A stretch of 64,000 nucleotides of DNA from positions 2,746,501 through 2,810,500 of the forward strand of contig NZ_CP091804.1 of assembly GCF_022024275.1 (NCBI RefSeq), given 5' to 3'. Below are positions 6,702 through 16,433 of this stretch, piece by piece. The stretch is from Sphingopyxis sp. BSN-002. Its GTDB lineage: Bacteria > Pseudomonadota > Alphaproteobacteria > Sphingomonadales > Sphingomonadaceae. The number at the start of each line of letters is the position of its first letter. Position 1 is the first letter of the stretch. The notes under the pieces were generated by a model, which saw nothing but the letters and a program-made list of their open reading frames with translations, was not told the origin of the DNA and did no database searches. The position numbers were made by a program, and so were the translations under genes.

Positions 6702-8369
6702 TCAGATCCCCGCCTCCGCACGCAGGGCTTTCCGGTCGAGCTTGCCGATCATCGTCTTGGGCAGGTTCAGTCGCACTTCGACCGCGCTCACGCGCTCATG
6801 CTTGCCGAGCTGCGGATTGAGCCAGGCGGCGAGCGCTTCACCCGAGACCTGAAAGCCTTCCTCCAGCGTCACGAACGCCTTGGGTACCTCGCCGCGGTAG
6901 CTGTCGGGTACGCCGAGGACGATCGCCTCCTTGACCGCGGGATGCTCGTGCAGATGCGCCTCGATCACGCTCGGATAGACCTTGAAACCGCCCACCGCGA
7001 TCATGTCCTTCAGCCGGTCGACGATGCGGATATAGCCATCCGCCTCGATCGTCGCGACGTCGCCGGTGCGCAGCCAGCCGTCGGCGGTGAAGCTGTCCTT
7101 GTCCGCGTCCGCCCGGTTCCAGTAGCCCTGCATGATCTGCGGCCCCTTGACCGCGAGTTCTCCGGGTTCGCCGGCGGGCGCGTCTTTCGTCGGGTCTTCC
7201 TTGTCGAGCAGGCGGATGTGCGTCGCCGGAAGCGGCTGGCCGATCGTGCCGGGCTTGACCGGACCGTCATAGGGATTGGTGGCAACGACGCCCGAGCTTT
7301 CGGTCAGGCCATAGCCTTCGACGAGCGACGCGCCGGTTGCGGCGATGAATTTCTCGCGCAGCTCGGCGGGCATCGGCGCGCCGCCCGAGATGCAGACGCG
7401 CAGCGAGGAGAAATCGGTCTTCGCAATATCGGGATGATCGAGCAGCGCCTGATACATCGTCGGCACCCCGGGCAGCGCGGTCGCCTTCGTCCGCGTGATC
7501 GTCTGCAGCGCGGCCTTCGCGTCGAAACGCGGCAGCATCGCGATCATCCCGCCGTTGAGGACGGTGCGGTTGAGCACGCAGGTGTTCGCGAACACATGGA
7601 AGAAGGGAAGGACGCCGAGGATGCGGTCGCCGGCGTCATGATCGGGGTCGATGGCATTCACCTGCCGCGCATTGGCGGTGAGGTTCTGGTGCGTGAGCTT
7701 CGCGCCCTTTGGCGTGCCGGTCGTGCCGCCGGTGTACTGGATCAGCGCGATGTCGGTTTCGGGATCGACCGCAACCGGCTCCGGCTTGCCGTCATTGTCG
7801 GCCAGCGCCGAGAAGCGGATCACGCGCGGATCGTCGGGAAGCGCCGCGACCTCGCTCTTCTTGAACAGGCGGTAGAGGACCGATTTCGCGGCCGGCAGAC
7901 CGCCCGCGACTGACCCCACGACCAGCCGCTTCAGGCTCGACCCGTCGAGCACCGCGAGCGCGGTCGGAAGCAGCGCGGCGGCGCTGATGGTCACCAGCGT
8001 GTCGGTGCCCGAATCCTCGACCTGCGCCTCGAGTTCGGCGACGGTATAGAGCGGCGAGAAATTGACGACGGTCGCGCCGACAGCGAGCGCGCCATAATAG
8101 GCCGCGACATAGTGCGGGACGTTCGGAAGGAAGAGGCCGACCCGGCTACCCTTGCCGACCCCCTGGAGCTGCAGCCCGCGGGCAACCCGTGCGACGCCGC
8201 TTGCGACTTCGGCATAGGAAAAGCGCCGACCCATGAAATCGAGCATCGGCGCATCGCCCTTTCTTGCGACGCTGGCGGCAAGCATGTCCGGAAGCGACAG
8301 CGGCTCGAACGGCTGGTCCCACGGCGTCGGATGGCGGTAGTCGTGCGACCAGTCGTGGAGGCTGTTCAT
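6702..8369 (-). CDS. fadD: Long-chain fatty acid--CoA ligase (AMP-binding)
   Basis: 555 residues of the ANL adenylate-forming superfamily. The ATP/AMP motif YTGGTTGTPKG is at residues 212-222 and EGYGLTE at 351-357; a DGWLRTGD motif and a C-terminal catalytic Lys region (PKTMIGKLDRKAL) follow. The enzyme activates a fatty acid through an acyl-adenylate to the CoA thioester on the inner face of the membrane. Length and the N-terminal SHDYRHPTPWDQPFEPLSLP block fit FadD rather than acetyl-CoA synthetase. It is monocistronic; chain-length preference cannot be read. Confidence 0.88.
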   Translation of the reverse strand: MNSLHDWSHDYRHPTPWDQPFEPLSLPDMLAASVARKGDAPMLDFMGRRFSYAEVASGVARVARGLQLQGVGKGSRVGLFLPNVPHYVAAYYGALAVGATVVNFSPLYTVAELEAQVEDSGTDTLVTISAAALLPTALAVLDGSSLKRLVVGSVAGGLPAAKSVLYRLFKKSEVAALPDDPRVIRFSALADNDGKPEPVAVDPETDIALIQYTGGTTGTPKGAKLTHQNLTANARQVNAIDPDHDAGDRILGVLPFFHVFANTCVLNRTVLNGGMIAMLPRFDAKAALQTITRTKATALPGVPTMYQALLDHPDIAKTDFSSLRVCISGGAPMPAELREKFIAATGASLVEGYGLTESSGVVATNPYDGPVKPGTIGQPLPATHIRLLDKEDPTKDAPAGEPGELAVKGPQIMQGYWNRADADKDSFTADGWLRTGDVATIEADGYIRIVDRLKDMIAVGGFKVYPSVIEAHLHEHPAVKEAIVLGVPDSYRGEVPKAFVTLEEGFQVSGEALAAWLNPQLGKHERVSAVEVRLNLPKTMIGKLDRKALRAEAGI

Positions 8370-8515
8370 CGAGGTGGGGGACCCTTCGTGCGCGTTATTG
8401 ACATCACTCTAAGCAAGCTGCGGTGCAGGCGCAATCGGCGCGGCGCGATTGCCTCTGGCCAAGCCGCGGCGGGCTGCGTACGGATCGGCAGGGGTCACAG
8501 GTTGGGGGAAACAGA

Positions 8516-9292
8516 ATGACATTCCGGTCCTGCTTTTTGGGCGTCCTGCTCGCCGTTGCCGCGTTCGCCGGGGCTGCGCCCGCCAGCGCCGCCGACCCTT
8601 CGGCCGATGCCGAGGGGCTGATCACATCGGCGGAAACGCTGATCAAGCGCCTCGACGCGACGACGGCAAAAGGCAATCCGCCGACCCTGAGCAACGATGG
8701 CGCGGCGCTGGTGCGGACGGCCTATGACGCGAATGTCCTGCGCGCGATGCCGCTCGATCTCGGCATGGTCAGCCGCGCCTGCGTCGCCGTCGGCAATTCG
8801 ATCGTCGCCTATGTGGGCTTTGCCGATCGGTCGGCGGCAGGAGCGCCCGACCGCGCGGCCGTGTCCGAAGCCAGGCTGGCACAATTGCAGGCGGAGCTGA
8901 CCGCGGGATCGGTCGCGGCAAATCTGTGCGTGCAAAAGGGCTTTCGGGCGGTGAACAGCTTTGCCGGAACGCTGACGGCCGACCAGCGCGCGAATATCGG
9001 CGGCGCGCTGGCACAGATGCGCGAAGGCGGCGCGCAGACGATTGCGAGCTCGGTCGAGACGGCGACTGCGGAAACGATGAGCGTTGCCAATCGCGCGAAG
9101 ATCCTGTCGGCGGTACTTGAGGATCTGCGCTTTGCCGCTTCCAATTTCCCGCCGGCCGAGCGGAAAGCGCTGCGCGGCCGCGTCGTCGCGGTCATTCCGC
9201 GCCTGCCGCCCGCGCTGGCCAAGCAGGCGCAGGAAATCGCGGCGGTTCTTGCCGGAACCGACTGCAACCTGATCTGCGAGTTGGGCAGCTAG
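8516..9292 (+). CDS. Hypothetical exported protein
   Basis: 258 residues with a clear Sec signal peptide (MTFRSCFLGVLLAVAAFAGA, cleavage near PASAA). The mature part is mostly helical and Ala-rich, with four or more cysteines including a C-terminal CNLIC pair, so disulfides in the periplasm are likely. No family is recognised. The ATG at 8516 (after GGGGGAAACAG) was chosen over an upstream frame start because it opens directly with the signal peptide. It is divergent from fadD across the gap 8370-8515, which must contain both promoters. Confidence 0.72.
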   Translation: MTFRSCFLGVLLAVAAFAGAAPASAADPSADAEGLITSAETLIKRLDATTAKGNPPTLSNDGAALVRTAYDANVLRAMPLDLGMVSRACVAVGNSIVAYVGFADRSAAGAPDRAAVSEARLAQLQAELTAGSVAANLCVQKGFRAVNSFAGTLTADQRANIGGALAQMREGGAQTIASSVETATAETMSVANRAKILSAVLEDLRFAASNFPPAERKALRGRVVAVIPRLPPALAKQAQEIAAVLAGTDCNLICELGS

Positions 9293-9371
9293 TCACTGGT
9301 TCCGCGCCACGCGCTTGCGGCGCGTCGGCGCGGCGGCTAGTCAGGGCCATCTTTCTCGCCGGGGGTTTTCC

Positions 9372-9914
9372 ATGTTGCAGCCTGCTTCGCGTTTCGTCGC
9401 GCCGATCCTTTTCCTGAGCCTGGCCGTTGCGACGCCTGCGGCCGCCCGGGACAAGGACAAGGATCCGCCGGCACGCCCCGCGCAGATCCAGGAACTCTAT
9501 GCGTGCCGCGACATCGCCGATCCGTCGGCGCGTCTCGCCTGCTTCGACCGCGAGGTCGGCGAACTGGCGAACGCCGACCAGGCGCGGGAGATTGTCTTCA
9601 CCGACAAGGAAACCGCGAAAAAGACGCGGCGCGGCCTGTTCGGCTTTTCCTTTCCCAAGCTCGGCGGAATCTTCGGCGGCGACGAGGACGAGATCAACGA
9701 GATCGATACGGTCATCCGTTCGGTCAGCATGGACCGGTCGGGCAAATATACGCTCGTGATGGAAGACGATGCGGTGTGGGTCCAGATCGACACCACCAAG
9801 CTGCCGCGGCAGCCGAAACCCGGCCAGAAGATCCATATCAAGACCGCGACGATGGGCAGCTATTTCGCGACCATCGAGGGCGGCCGCGCGATCCGCCTGA
9901 AGCGCGACCGCTGA
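9372..9914 (+). CDS. Hypothetical exported protein with CRDIADPSARLACFD motif
   Basis: 180 residues: a signal peptide (cleavage after PAAA near residue 25), a basic/acidic linker, then the motif ACRDIADPSARLACFDREV. This C-x(n)-RLACFD pattern recurs in many short exported proteobacterial proteins, often with two disulfide-bonded cysteines. A central Gly-rich stretch and a C-terminal beta-rich domain (YTLVMEDDAVWVQIDTTKL) follow. Function is unknown. The start was set at the ATG opening the signal peptide. It lies 26 bases before the pabB fusion gene and may be co-transcribed. Confidence 0.75.
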   Translation: MLQPASRFVAPILFLSLAVATPAAARDKDKDPPARPAQIQELYACRDIADPSARLACFDREVGELANADQAREIVFTDKETAKKTRRGLFGFSFPKLGGIFGGDEDEINEIDTVIRSVSMDRSGKYTLVMEDDAVWVQIDTTKLPRQPKPGQKIHIKTATMGSYFATIEGGRAIRLKRDR

Positions 9915-9940
9915 TCGTCCTCGATTAGTCCGGGATAGTC

Positions 9941-11770
9941 ATGGCGGGCGCGGCGGCGATTCCGGTTCCGGGTCCCGGATGTCCGCCGTTCGTGCTGCTC
10001 GACGATGCACGCGCCGAGGGCGCGGTTCCGGCGCGGCTGTTCCTTAATCCCGTCGAGATCGTCACGGCACATTCGCCCGGCGAGGTGACCGCGCTGCTCG
10101 CGAAGCTGGAAGAGGCGTCGGGGCGTGGCCTCCACGCCGCGGGCTATCTTGCCTATGAAGCGGGGAAGGGACTGTCCCCGGCCTGGCGCGGTGCGGTTGA
10201 TGCCGGCCGCGAGGATGCGCCTCTCGCTTGGTTCGGGCTGTTCGAGCGCCTCGAACGCATCGACGCCGATGCAATTCCGGCGCGGCTGCCCGACCCTGCA
10301 AGCGGCTGGGTGGGCGAGGTCGCGCCGCGCGTCGGTCGCCGGGATTACCTTGCCGCTATCGAAACTGTGCTCGGCCTGATCGAAGCGGGCGATATCTATC
10401 AGGCGAATTACACCTTCCGCGCCGACGTGCCGTTCGCGGGCAATGCGCTTGCCGTCTACGCCCGGCTGCGACGGACGGCGCGCGCGGGCTATGGCGGCTT
10501 CATCTGGACCGGCGAGCAGGCGGTCGCCTCGTTGTCGCCCGAGCTTTTCTTCGCGCTGCGCGGGCGGCAGGTGATGGCGCGTCCGATGAAGGGGACGGCC
10601 GAACGGCAGCGCGATGCCGAAGCCGACGCGGCCGCAGCGCGCGACCTTGCCACCGATCCGAAGCAGCGCGCCGAAAATCTGATGATCGTCGACCTGATCC
10701 GCAACGACCTGTCGCGCGTCGCCGAACCGGGAAGCGTTGCGGTGCCCGACCTCTTCCGGGTCGAAAGCTTTCCGACGATCCACCAGCTCGTCTCCGACGT
10801 GTCGGCGCGGTTGCCGGCGGGGGCGACGGCGATCGACATCCTGCGGGCAGCCTTCCCGTGCGGTTCGATTACCGGCGCGCCGAAAGTCCGCGCGATGGAA
10901 ATCATCGACGAGCTCGAGGCCGATCCGCGCGGAATTTACACCGGATCGATCGGTTTCATCGAGGCGAGCGGTGACGCGGCCTTCAATGTCGCGATCCGCA
11001 CGCTCGTTTTTCCCGGCGTCTTTCCGTCGCAGAGCGACTTGCGGCAAGGCGCGGCTTGCGCCACGCTGGGTCTGGGTTCGGGAATCGTCGCCGACAGCCG
11101 ACCGGCTGAGGAATGGCGCGAATGCCTTGCCAAGGGGGAATTTGTGGGCGCAGCGGGCGAAAGCTTCGACCTGATTGAAACGATGTTTTTCGATCCCGTC
11201 GAGGGTGTCCAGCGGCTCGAGGGGCATCTGGCGCGAATGAAGGCGAGTGCTGCGGCGCTCGGCTTCGCCTTCGACCGCCATGGCGCCCGCAACAGCCTGC
11301 AATCGGCGACCTTCCGCCTCCGCAATGCCGCGCGGGTGCGGATGCGGCTTGCGCGCTCGGGCGCGCTCGCGGTCGAGGTCTCCCCCTTGCCGCGCCTTGC
11401 CGAACTGCCGGTGCCCGTCGCGATACGGCCTGCGCCGATGGCCGCCGATGATTTTCGCCTCGCGCACAAGACGAGCCTGCGCGCCGTCTATGACGAGGAG
11501 CGCAAGGCGGCGGGCGTTCCCGAAGTCGTCTTCGTCGACGAACCGGGCTTCGTTACCGAAGGAAGCTGGAGCAATATTTTCGTCGAGCGTGACGGGCAGT
11601 TGCTGACTCCGCCGCTTTCGCTGGGACTGCTTCCGGGCGTGCTGCGCGCCGAGCTGATCGAGAAGGGGCGCGCCGTCGAATCGCATTTGCGGGTCGCCGA
11701 CCTGAACGACGGATTTTTCATCGGAAATTCGCTGCGCGGGCTCGTTCCAGCGCGGCTTCAGGAGATATAG
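9941..11770 (+). CDS. pabB: Aminodeoxychorismate synthase component I fused to class IV lyase (PabB-PabC)
   Basis: 609 residues in two parts. Residues about 120-385 are the chorismate-binding domain, with RPMKGT (the Lys typical of PabB), IVDLIRNDLSRV and FPCGSITGAPKVRAMEII. Residues about 400-609 match fold-type IV PLP enzymes, with the probable PLP lysine in AHKTSLRAVYD and FVTEGSWSNIFVE. The pair would make 4-amino-4-deoxychorismate and split it to p-aminobenzoate for folate. The lyase part is about 200 residues, shorter than free PabC. The glutamine amidotransferase PabA is not in the window. The next gene starts two bases after the stop. Confidence 0.88.
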   Translation: MAGAAAIPVPGPGCPPFVLLDDARAEGAVPARLFLNPVEIVTAHSPGEVTALLAKLEEASGRGLHAAGYLAYEAGKGLSPAWRGAVDAGREDAPLAWFGLFERLERIDADAIPARLPDPASGWVGEVAPRVGRRDYLAAIETVLGLIEAGDIYQANYTFRADVPFAGNALAVYARLRRTARAGYGGFIWTGEQAVASLSPELFFALRGRQVMARPMKGTAERQRDAEADAAAARDLATDPKQRAENLMIVDLIRNDLSRVAEPGSVAVPDLFRVESFPTIHQLVSDVSARLPAGATAIDILRAAFPCGSITGAPKVRAMEIIDELEADPRGIYTGSIGFIEASGDAAFNVAIRTLVFPGVFPSQSDLRQGAACATLGLGSGIVADSRPAEEWRECLAKGEFVGAAGESFDLIETMFFDPVEGVQRLEGHLARMKASAAALGFAFDRHGARNSLQSATFRLRNAARVRMRLARSGALAVEVSPLPRLAELPVPVAIRPAPMAADDFRLAHKTSLRAVYDEERKAAGVPEVVFVDEPGFVTEGSWSNIFVERDGQLLTPPLSLGLLPGVLRAELIEKGRAVESHLRVADLNDGFFIGNSLRGLVPARLQEI

Positions 11771-11771
11771 G

Positions 11772-14700
11772 ATGGTGAAACGGCCTGCGATGCGCCTTCT
11801 TGCGTTTTTCCTCGCCGCCTTCACCCTCCTTGCCGGCCCCGCATCAGCGGCGGCGCAGACCCCTGCGGGATCGACGCTCAGGGGCTATTGGAACGGGATC
11901 GATGACGGAGAGCCGGCGGGGGCCGGCGACCTCGCGATCACCAGGCTGACGGTCGAGATCAGGCAGCGCGGCGGAATGGTCGATACCAGCGTCGAGGCCG
12001 AATTGTCGCACCGCAGCCAGCAGAACGACGATCCGATCGAGGCGCGCCTGTCGCTGCTGCTGCCGCAGCAGGCGGTCGTCACCGGTTACGAGCTCGATAT
12101 CGGGGGCGTGATGGTTGCCGGCACGCTGCTCGACCAGCCCAAGGCACGGCGCGTCTATGAGGCCGAAGTGCGCAAGGGCATCGACCCCGGCCTCGCCGAA
12201 GTTTCCGGCAACCGCTTCAGCACGCGGGTATTCCCGATCGCGCAGGGCAAGTCGCGGACGATCCGCGTGCATTTCTCGGCGCCGATCGATGCGCTTGCAG
12301 GCTTTGTCCTGCCTTGGCCCGATGTTCCGGTTACCGGCCCCGTCACGGTTCGCTACGCGGGAACCGCCATCGACGGCCAGCCGCAACTGTCGCTTCCCTG
12401 GGGCCAGCCTCTCGCGGCGAAGAGTGTCGGTAACACGTGGAAAGCGGAGGCGTCGGTGCCTGCGGTCGCGGTGGCCGGCGGTACGCTGGCGATCAGGAAC
12501 GTCCGGCTACCGCGGAAGCTGGTGGTCGCCGAGCATGCGAACGGGCAGGCCTTTTTCGAACTCGGGTCGGAGCCCGCCGATACCGTCGCCAAGACGCCCG
12601 CGCCCCCGGGTCGGCTGCGTATCTATTGGGACCGCAGCTGGTCGCGCAGCGACGATGCGCTGGACGCGGAAATGGCGTTGCTCGACGCCTATCTGGAAGC
12701 GCGGCCGGTGAGCGGGATCGACCTCGTGAGCTTTGCCGAGGATACGCCGGTCGTCACAAGCGTGGCGAGCGCGGCCGATCTTCGCGCTGCGCTCGCCGGG
12801 CAATCCTATCTTGGGGCAACCCGCCTGGCCGGACTCGACGCGCTTCGGCTTGCCGACGCGGCGCAATGCCTGCTCTTTACCGATGGGGCACGGACCCTCG
12901 ATCCGGCCGCGGAGTTCGCGCCCGATTGCCGCCTGTCGATCATCGCCTCGGCGCCGGACGCCGACATCACCTATCTTGGCAATCTGGCGCAGGACAGCGG
13001 CGGGCGATTGCTGCAGCTGGGCGCCGACAACAAAAGCGCCGTGCTGGCGGCCCTGCTGAATCCCGGACCGGGGGTCGTCCGCGTTCGCAGCGCGTCCGGG
13101 CGGCGGGTGCCTTTCCGTGCCCTCGCAACAACGGGCGGCGGCTGGCACATCGTCGGCCCGATGCGTGGCGAGGAAGGATTGTCGTTGTGGATCGCCGACG
13201 CCGGCGGGCGCGTGACGATCGAGCGTTTCGACGTGGAAGGTGCGGGCAGGGAACGGCATGACGGCGCGGCTGCCCTCTGGGCCGCCGGCGAGGTCGCGCG
13301 GCTTGCCGACGATCCCGCCGATCACGAGGCGATGGTCGAGCTGGCGCGCAAGTTCCAGGTGGCGAGCGCCTCGCTGGCTTTCCTCGTCCTCGAAAGCCCC
13401 GGACAATATGTCGATGCCGATGTCGCGCCGCCGGCGGGTGGGTTCGACGATACGTGGCGCGAAGAGTATCGCGAACTCAAAAAGGAAAAGGATGACGCGG
13501 CGCAGGAGCAACGCGCCGGGCATCTTGCGATGGTCCGCGAAAACTGGGCCTCGCGAAAGCAATGGTGGGCCACGCGCTTCAATCCCGACAGCCGCGCGAA
13601 GAAGGATCAGGATGACGAAGGCGCCGATGCAGCGGCGGCATTCGCACCGCCCCCGCCGCCGGCCGCACCGCCGCCGCCTGCATCGGCAGATGCGCTGTCC
13701 GAATTGCCGGGTGTGGTCGACTATACCGCCGCAACCGAGCCTGCCGGTTCGGGGTATCTCGAGGGCGAGGCGGGCGAAGTCGTCGTGACCGCACAGCGCC
13801 GCGCGGAGCGGACGCAGGACGTTCCGCTGGCGATTTCGGCGCTTTCGGGCAGTGCGATGGCGGACAGCAAGGTCGAGATTTCCGACCTTCTGTCCGACGG
13901 CCCCTATATCAAGGCGCTGGATGCGGCCGCTCCTGCCGCGCGCGAAACGGTGCTTCGCGAACAGGCGAAGCAATATGGCAGCCTTGCGGGCTTCTGGCTC
14001 GACGTGGCCGAATGGTATCGCGTCAAGGGCGACGGCCCGACAGCCACGCGCCTGCTGCTGACGGCGCTCGACGCGCCAACGGCCGACGACGAAACGCGCC
14101 AGATCGTGGCTTTCCGGCTCGAACGCGACGGGCGGATCGACGACGCGATCGCGATCCTCGAGCGCCTTGCCGCGCTCAACGCCGAACGCCCGCAGCCTAA
14201 ACGCCTGCTTGCGCTCGCGCTGGCGAAGCGTGGTCGTCCTGCCGATCTCGAGCGTGCCTTCGCGCTCCTGACCGAGGTCGCGCTCGAACCCTTCCCGAAT
14301 GCCTTCGAGGGGATAGACACGATCGCCCTGATGGAAGCGAATGCGCTGGTTCCGGCGCTCGACAGGGCCGGCATAGCCTGGAAGCTCGATCCCGAATTCG
14401 TGGCGCTGCTCGATACCGACGTAAGGCTGGTCATCGAATGGACCAACGATGACGCCGACATCGACCTGTGGGTGATCGAACCCAATGGCGAGCGGGTCTA
14501 TTATGCGAATGCCCTCAGCGCCGCGGGCGGAACGATCTCGAACGACATGACCGACGGGTACGGACCCGAAGAATATGTCATTCGCCGCGCCCGCGGTGGC
14601 GACTACAGGGTGCGCATTCACGGCTATTCGCCCGACCGCATCAATCCCAATGGAACGGGGCGGGTGACGGTCCGGCTGATCCGCGACTTCGGCCGGGTCA

Positions 14701-14807
14701 GCCAGAAGGAACAGCTCGTCGATGCCGAGATCGGCTTTGGCAAGGACGAGGAGCAAGGCGATGGCAGCCGCGGAATTGCGACGCTGACGGTGCCTTCGCG
14801 ACGCTGA
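11772..14807 (+). CDS. VIT/VWA-like exported protein with TonB-receptor-like segment and DUF2135
   Basis: 1011 residues. A signal peptide (about 1-28) is followed by a VIT domain (about 55-170, with KARRVYEAEVRKGIDPGLAE and FSTRVFPI), a VWA-like region (about 278-430), a Pro-rich linker (AAFAPPPPPAAPPPP, near 618-635), helical repeats (about 715-860) and a C-terminal DUF2135 domain (about 875-990, IEWTNDDADIDLWVIEPNGE). Around residues 669-705 lies EVVVTAQRRAERTQDVPLAI, which looks like the TonB box and plug start of sphingomonad TonB-dependent receptors. Related proteins are periplasmic or surface adhesion-type proteins; the function is unknown. It starts one base after the pabB stop, with the ribosome-binding site inside the pabB end. 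Confidence 0.82.
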   Translation: MVKRPAMRLLAFFLAAFTLLAGPASAAAQTPAGSTLRGYWNGIDDGEPAGAGDLAITRLTVEIRQRGGMVDTSVEAELSHRSQQNDDPIEARLSLLLPQQAVVTGYELDIGGVMVAGTLLDQPKARRVYEAEVRKGIDPGLAEVSGNRFSTRVFPIAQGKSRTIRVHFSAPIDALAGFVLPWPDVPVTGPVTVRYAGTAIDGQPQLSLPWGQPLAAKSVGNTWKAEASVPAVAVAGGTLAIRNVRLPRKLVVAEHANGQAFFELGSEPADTVAKTPAPPGRLRIYWDRSWSRSDDALDAEMALLDAYLEARPVSGIDLVSFAEDTPVVTSVASAADLRAALAGQSYLGATRLAGLDALRLADAAQCLLFTDGARTLDPAAEFAPDCRLSIIASAPDADITYLGNLAQDSGGRLLQLGADNKSAVLAALLNPGPGVVRVRSASGRRVPFRALATTGGGWHIVGPMRGEEGLSLWIADAGGRVTIERFDVEGAGRERHDGAAALWAAGEVARLADDPADHEAMVELARKFQVASASLAFLVLESPGQYVDADVAPPAGGFDDTWREEYRELKKEKDDAAQEQRAGHLAMVRENWASRKQWWATRFNPDSRAKKDQDDEGADAAAAFAPPPPPAAPPPPASADALSELPGVVDYTAATEPAGSGYLEGEAGEVVVTAQRRAERTQDVPLAISALSGSAMADSKVEISDLLSDGPYIKALDAAAPAARETVLREQAKQYGSLAGFWLDVAEWYRVKGDGPTATRLLLTALDAPTADDETRQIVAFRLERDGRIDDAIAILERLAALNAERPQPKRLLALALAKRGRPADLERAFALLTEVALEPFPNAFEGIDTIALMEANALVPALDRAGIAWKLDPEFVALLDTDVRLVIEWTNDDADIDLWVIEPNGERVYYANALSAAGGTISNDMTDGYGPEEYVIRRARGGDYRVRIHGYSPDRINPNGTGRVTVRLIRDFGRVSQKEQLVDAEIGFGKDEEQGDGSRGIATLTVPSRR

Positions 14808-14931
14808 ATCACGCGCCTACGTATTCGCGGGCACGGTAATTCTGTTTTTTGGCCGGCGGCGGTTGCGGCAATGCCATGTCGCGGCTATGCGCGGCGCGCG
14901 CAATTTCCTTATCGAACAGGGGACGCCTTTC

Positions 14932-16143
14932 ATGTCGCTGAAGCCGCATACCTCCGCTGCCCTCAACCGCATCCAGCCGTCGGCGACGCTCGCGATGACC
15001 GCGCGCGTGACCAAGCTGAAAGCGGAAGGCGTCGATGTGATCGGGCTCAGCGCAGGCGAGCCCGATTTCGATACCCCCGATTTCGTCAAGGAAGCTGCGA
15101 TCGAGGCGATCCGCAACGGTCAGACGAAGTATACGCTCGTCGACGGCACCGTGGCGCTGAAGGAAGCGATCCGTGGCAAGTTCCGCCGCGACAACGGAAT
15201 CGAATATGGCCTCGACCAGATTACCGTGAACGTCGGCGGCAAGCACACGCTGTTCAACGCGCTCGTCGCGACGGTCGACGCTGGCGACGAGGTCATCATC
15301 CCCGCGCCATACTGGGTAAGCTATCCCGATATCGTCGCCTTCGCCGGCGGCACGCCGGTGATCATTGAGGGCACCGCGGCGCAGAACTATAAGATCACCC
15401 CCGCACAGCTCGATGCGGCGATCACGAAGAAGACGCGCTGGGTGATGTTCAACTCGCCGTCGAACCCGTCGGGCGCCGCCTATTCGCCGGAAGAGCTCGA
15501 CGCGATCGGCGACGTGATCCGCCGCCATCCGCATGTGATGGTGATGACCGACGACATGTACGAGCATGTCTGGTACGCCGATTTCGAATTCTCGACGATC
15601 GCACAGCGCTGCCCCGACCTGATCGACCGCATCCTCACCGTGAACGGCTGTTCGAAAGCCTATGCGATGACCGGCTGGCGCATCGGCTATGCCGGCGGTC
15701 CGGCGTGGCTGATCAAGGCGATGGGCAAGCTTCAGTCGCAGTCGACCTCGAACCCCTGCTCGATCGCGCAGGCTGCCGCGGCGGCGGCACTTGGCGGGCC
15801 GCAGCAGTTCCTCGACGACCGCAACGCCGCCTTCAAGAAGCGCCGCGACATGGTGGTCGCGATGCTGAACGATGCGCCCGGGCTGTCGTGTCCGGTGCCC
15901 GACGGCGCCTTCTACGTCTATCCCGATGCTTCGGGCTGCATGGGCAAGAAGACCCCCGACGGCAAGCTGATCGACACCGACGAGGCGCTGATCGACTATT
16001 TCCTCGACAGTGCGCGCGTCGCTGCGGTGCATGGCGGCGCCTTTGGCCTGTCGCCGGCGTTCCGCGTCTCCTACGCGACGTCGGAAGCGGTGCTGAAGGA
16101 AGCGTGCGTGCGTATCCAGCAGGCGTGTGCGGCGCTTAGCTGA
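14932..16143 (+). CDS. aspC: Aspartate aminotransferase (class I, PLP)
   Basis: 403 residues of the bacterial type Ib aspartate aminotransferase. Typical segments are LSAGEPDFDTPDFVKEAAI near residue 37, FNSPSNPSGAAYSPEEL, the PLP-lysine region NGCSKAYAMTGWRIGY and the C-terminal FRVSYATSEAVL. It moves the amino group of aspartate to 2-oxoglutarate; some members also accept prephenate. The ATG at 14932 was chosen because the homologous region begins MSLKPHTSAALNRIQPSAT; the frame is open further upstream. Confidence 0.93.
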   Translation: MSLKPHTSAALNRIQPSATLAMTARVTKLKAEGVDVIGLSAGEPDFDTPDFVKEAAIEAIRNGQTKYTLVDGTVALKEAIRGKFRRDNGIEYGLDQITVNVGGKHTLFNALVATVDAGDEVIIPAPYWVSYPDIVAFAGGTPVIIEGTAAQNYKITPAQLDAAITKKTRWVMFNSPSNPSGAAYSPEELDAIGDVIRRHPHVMVMTDDMYEHVWYADFEFSTIAQRCPDLIDRILTVNGCSKAYAMTGWRIGYAGGPAWLIKAMGKLQSQSTSNPCSIAQAAAAAALGGPQQFLDDRNAAFKKRRDMVVAMLNDAPGLSCPVPDGAFYVYPDASGCMGKKTPDGKLIDTDEALIDYFLDSARVAAVHGGAFGLSPAFRVSYATSEAVLKEACVRIQQACAALS

Positions 16144-16325
16144 CGTCTTTTGGACGGCGCCGGCCCGCTTCCTGAACGCCGCACAACCAACCGGTTCACC
16201 GGATAGTAAGCAGTCTTCCGTAAGGGTGACTGCCATCACTGCACGTCTGGTCGGGGCGCTCCATATCGTCGGTGTAACCAAAGCGGCTTCGCCCGCGAAT
16301 CGACATGATATGAGAAGAGATCTAT

Positions 16326-16433
16326 ATGCTGTCCATGCTTCGCTCCGACTGGTTTCCGACCATGCTCGCCGGCTTCGCGATTGGCGCCGTAATCGTCGTC
16401 ATGCAGCAGCCCGCGATGGCAATGCCGCTCTGA
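16326..16433 (+). CDS. Tiny single-pass membrane protein coupled to msrA
   Basis: 35 residues beginning MLSMLRSDWFPTMLAGFAIG, with one hydrophobic helix (about 11-28) and a short polar tail ending AMPL. An AGAAGAGA ribosome-binding site lies six bases before the ATG. Its TGA stop overlaps the ATG of msrA (TGATG), so msrA is probably translated by coupling. No family is recognised. It could be a true microprotein or a leader peptide for msrA. Confidence 0.6.
   Translation: MLSMLRSDWFPTMLAGFAIGAVIVVMQQPAMAMPL

Noticed and set aside
9860..11824. A 654-codon open frame on the minus strand
   Set aside because: Antisense to pabB, with no recognisable domain or ribosome-binding site; shadow of GC-rich codon use.
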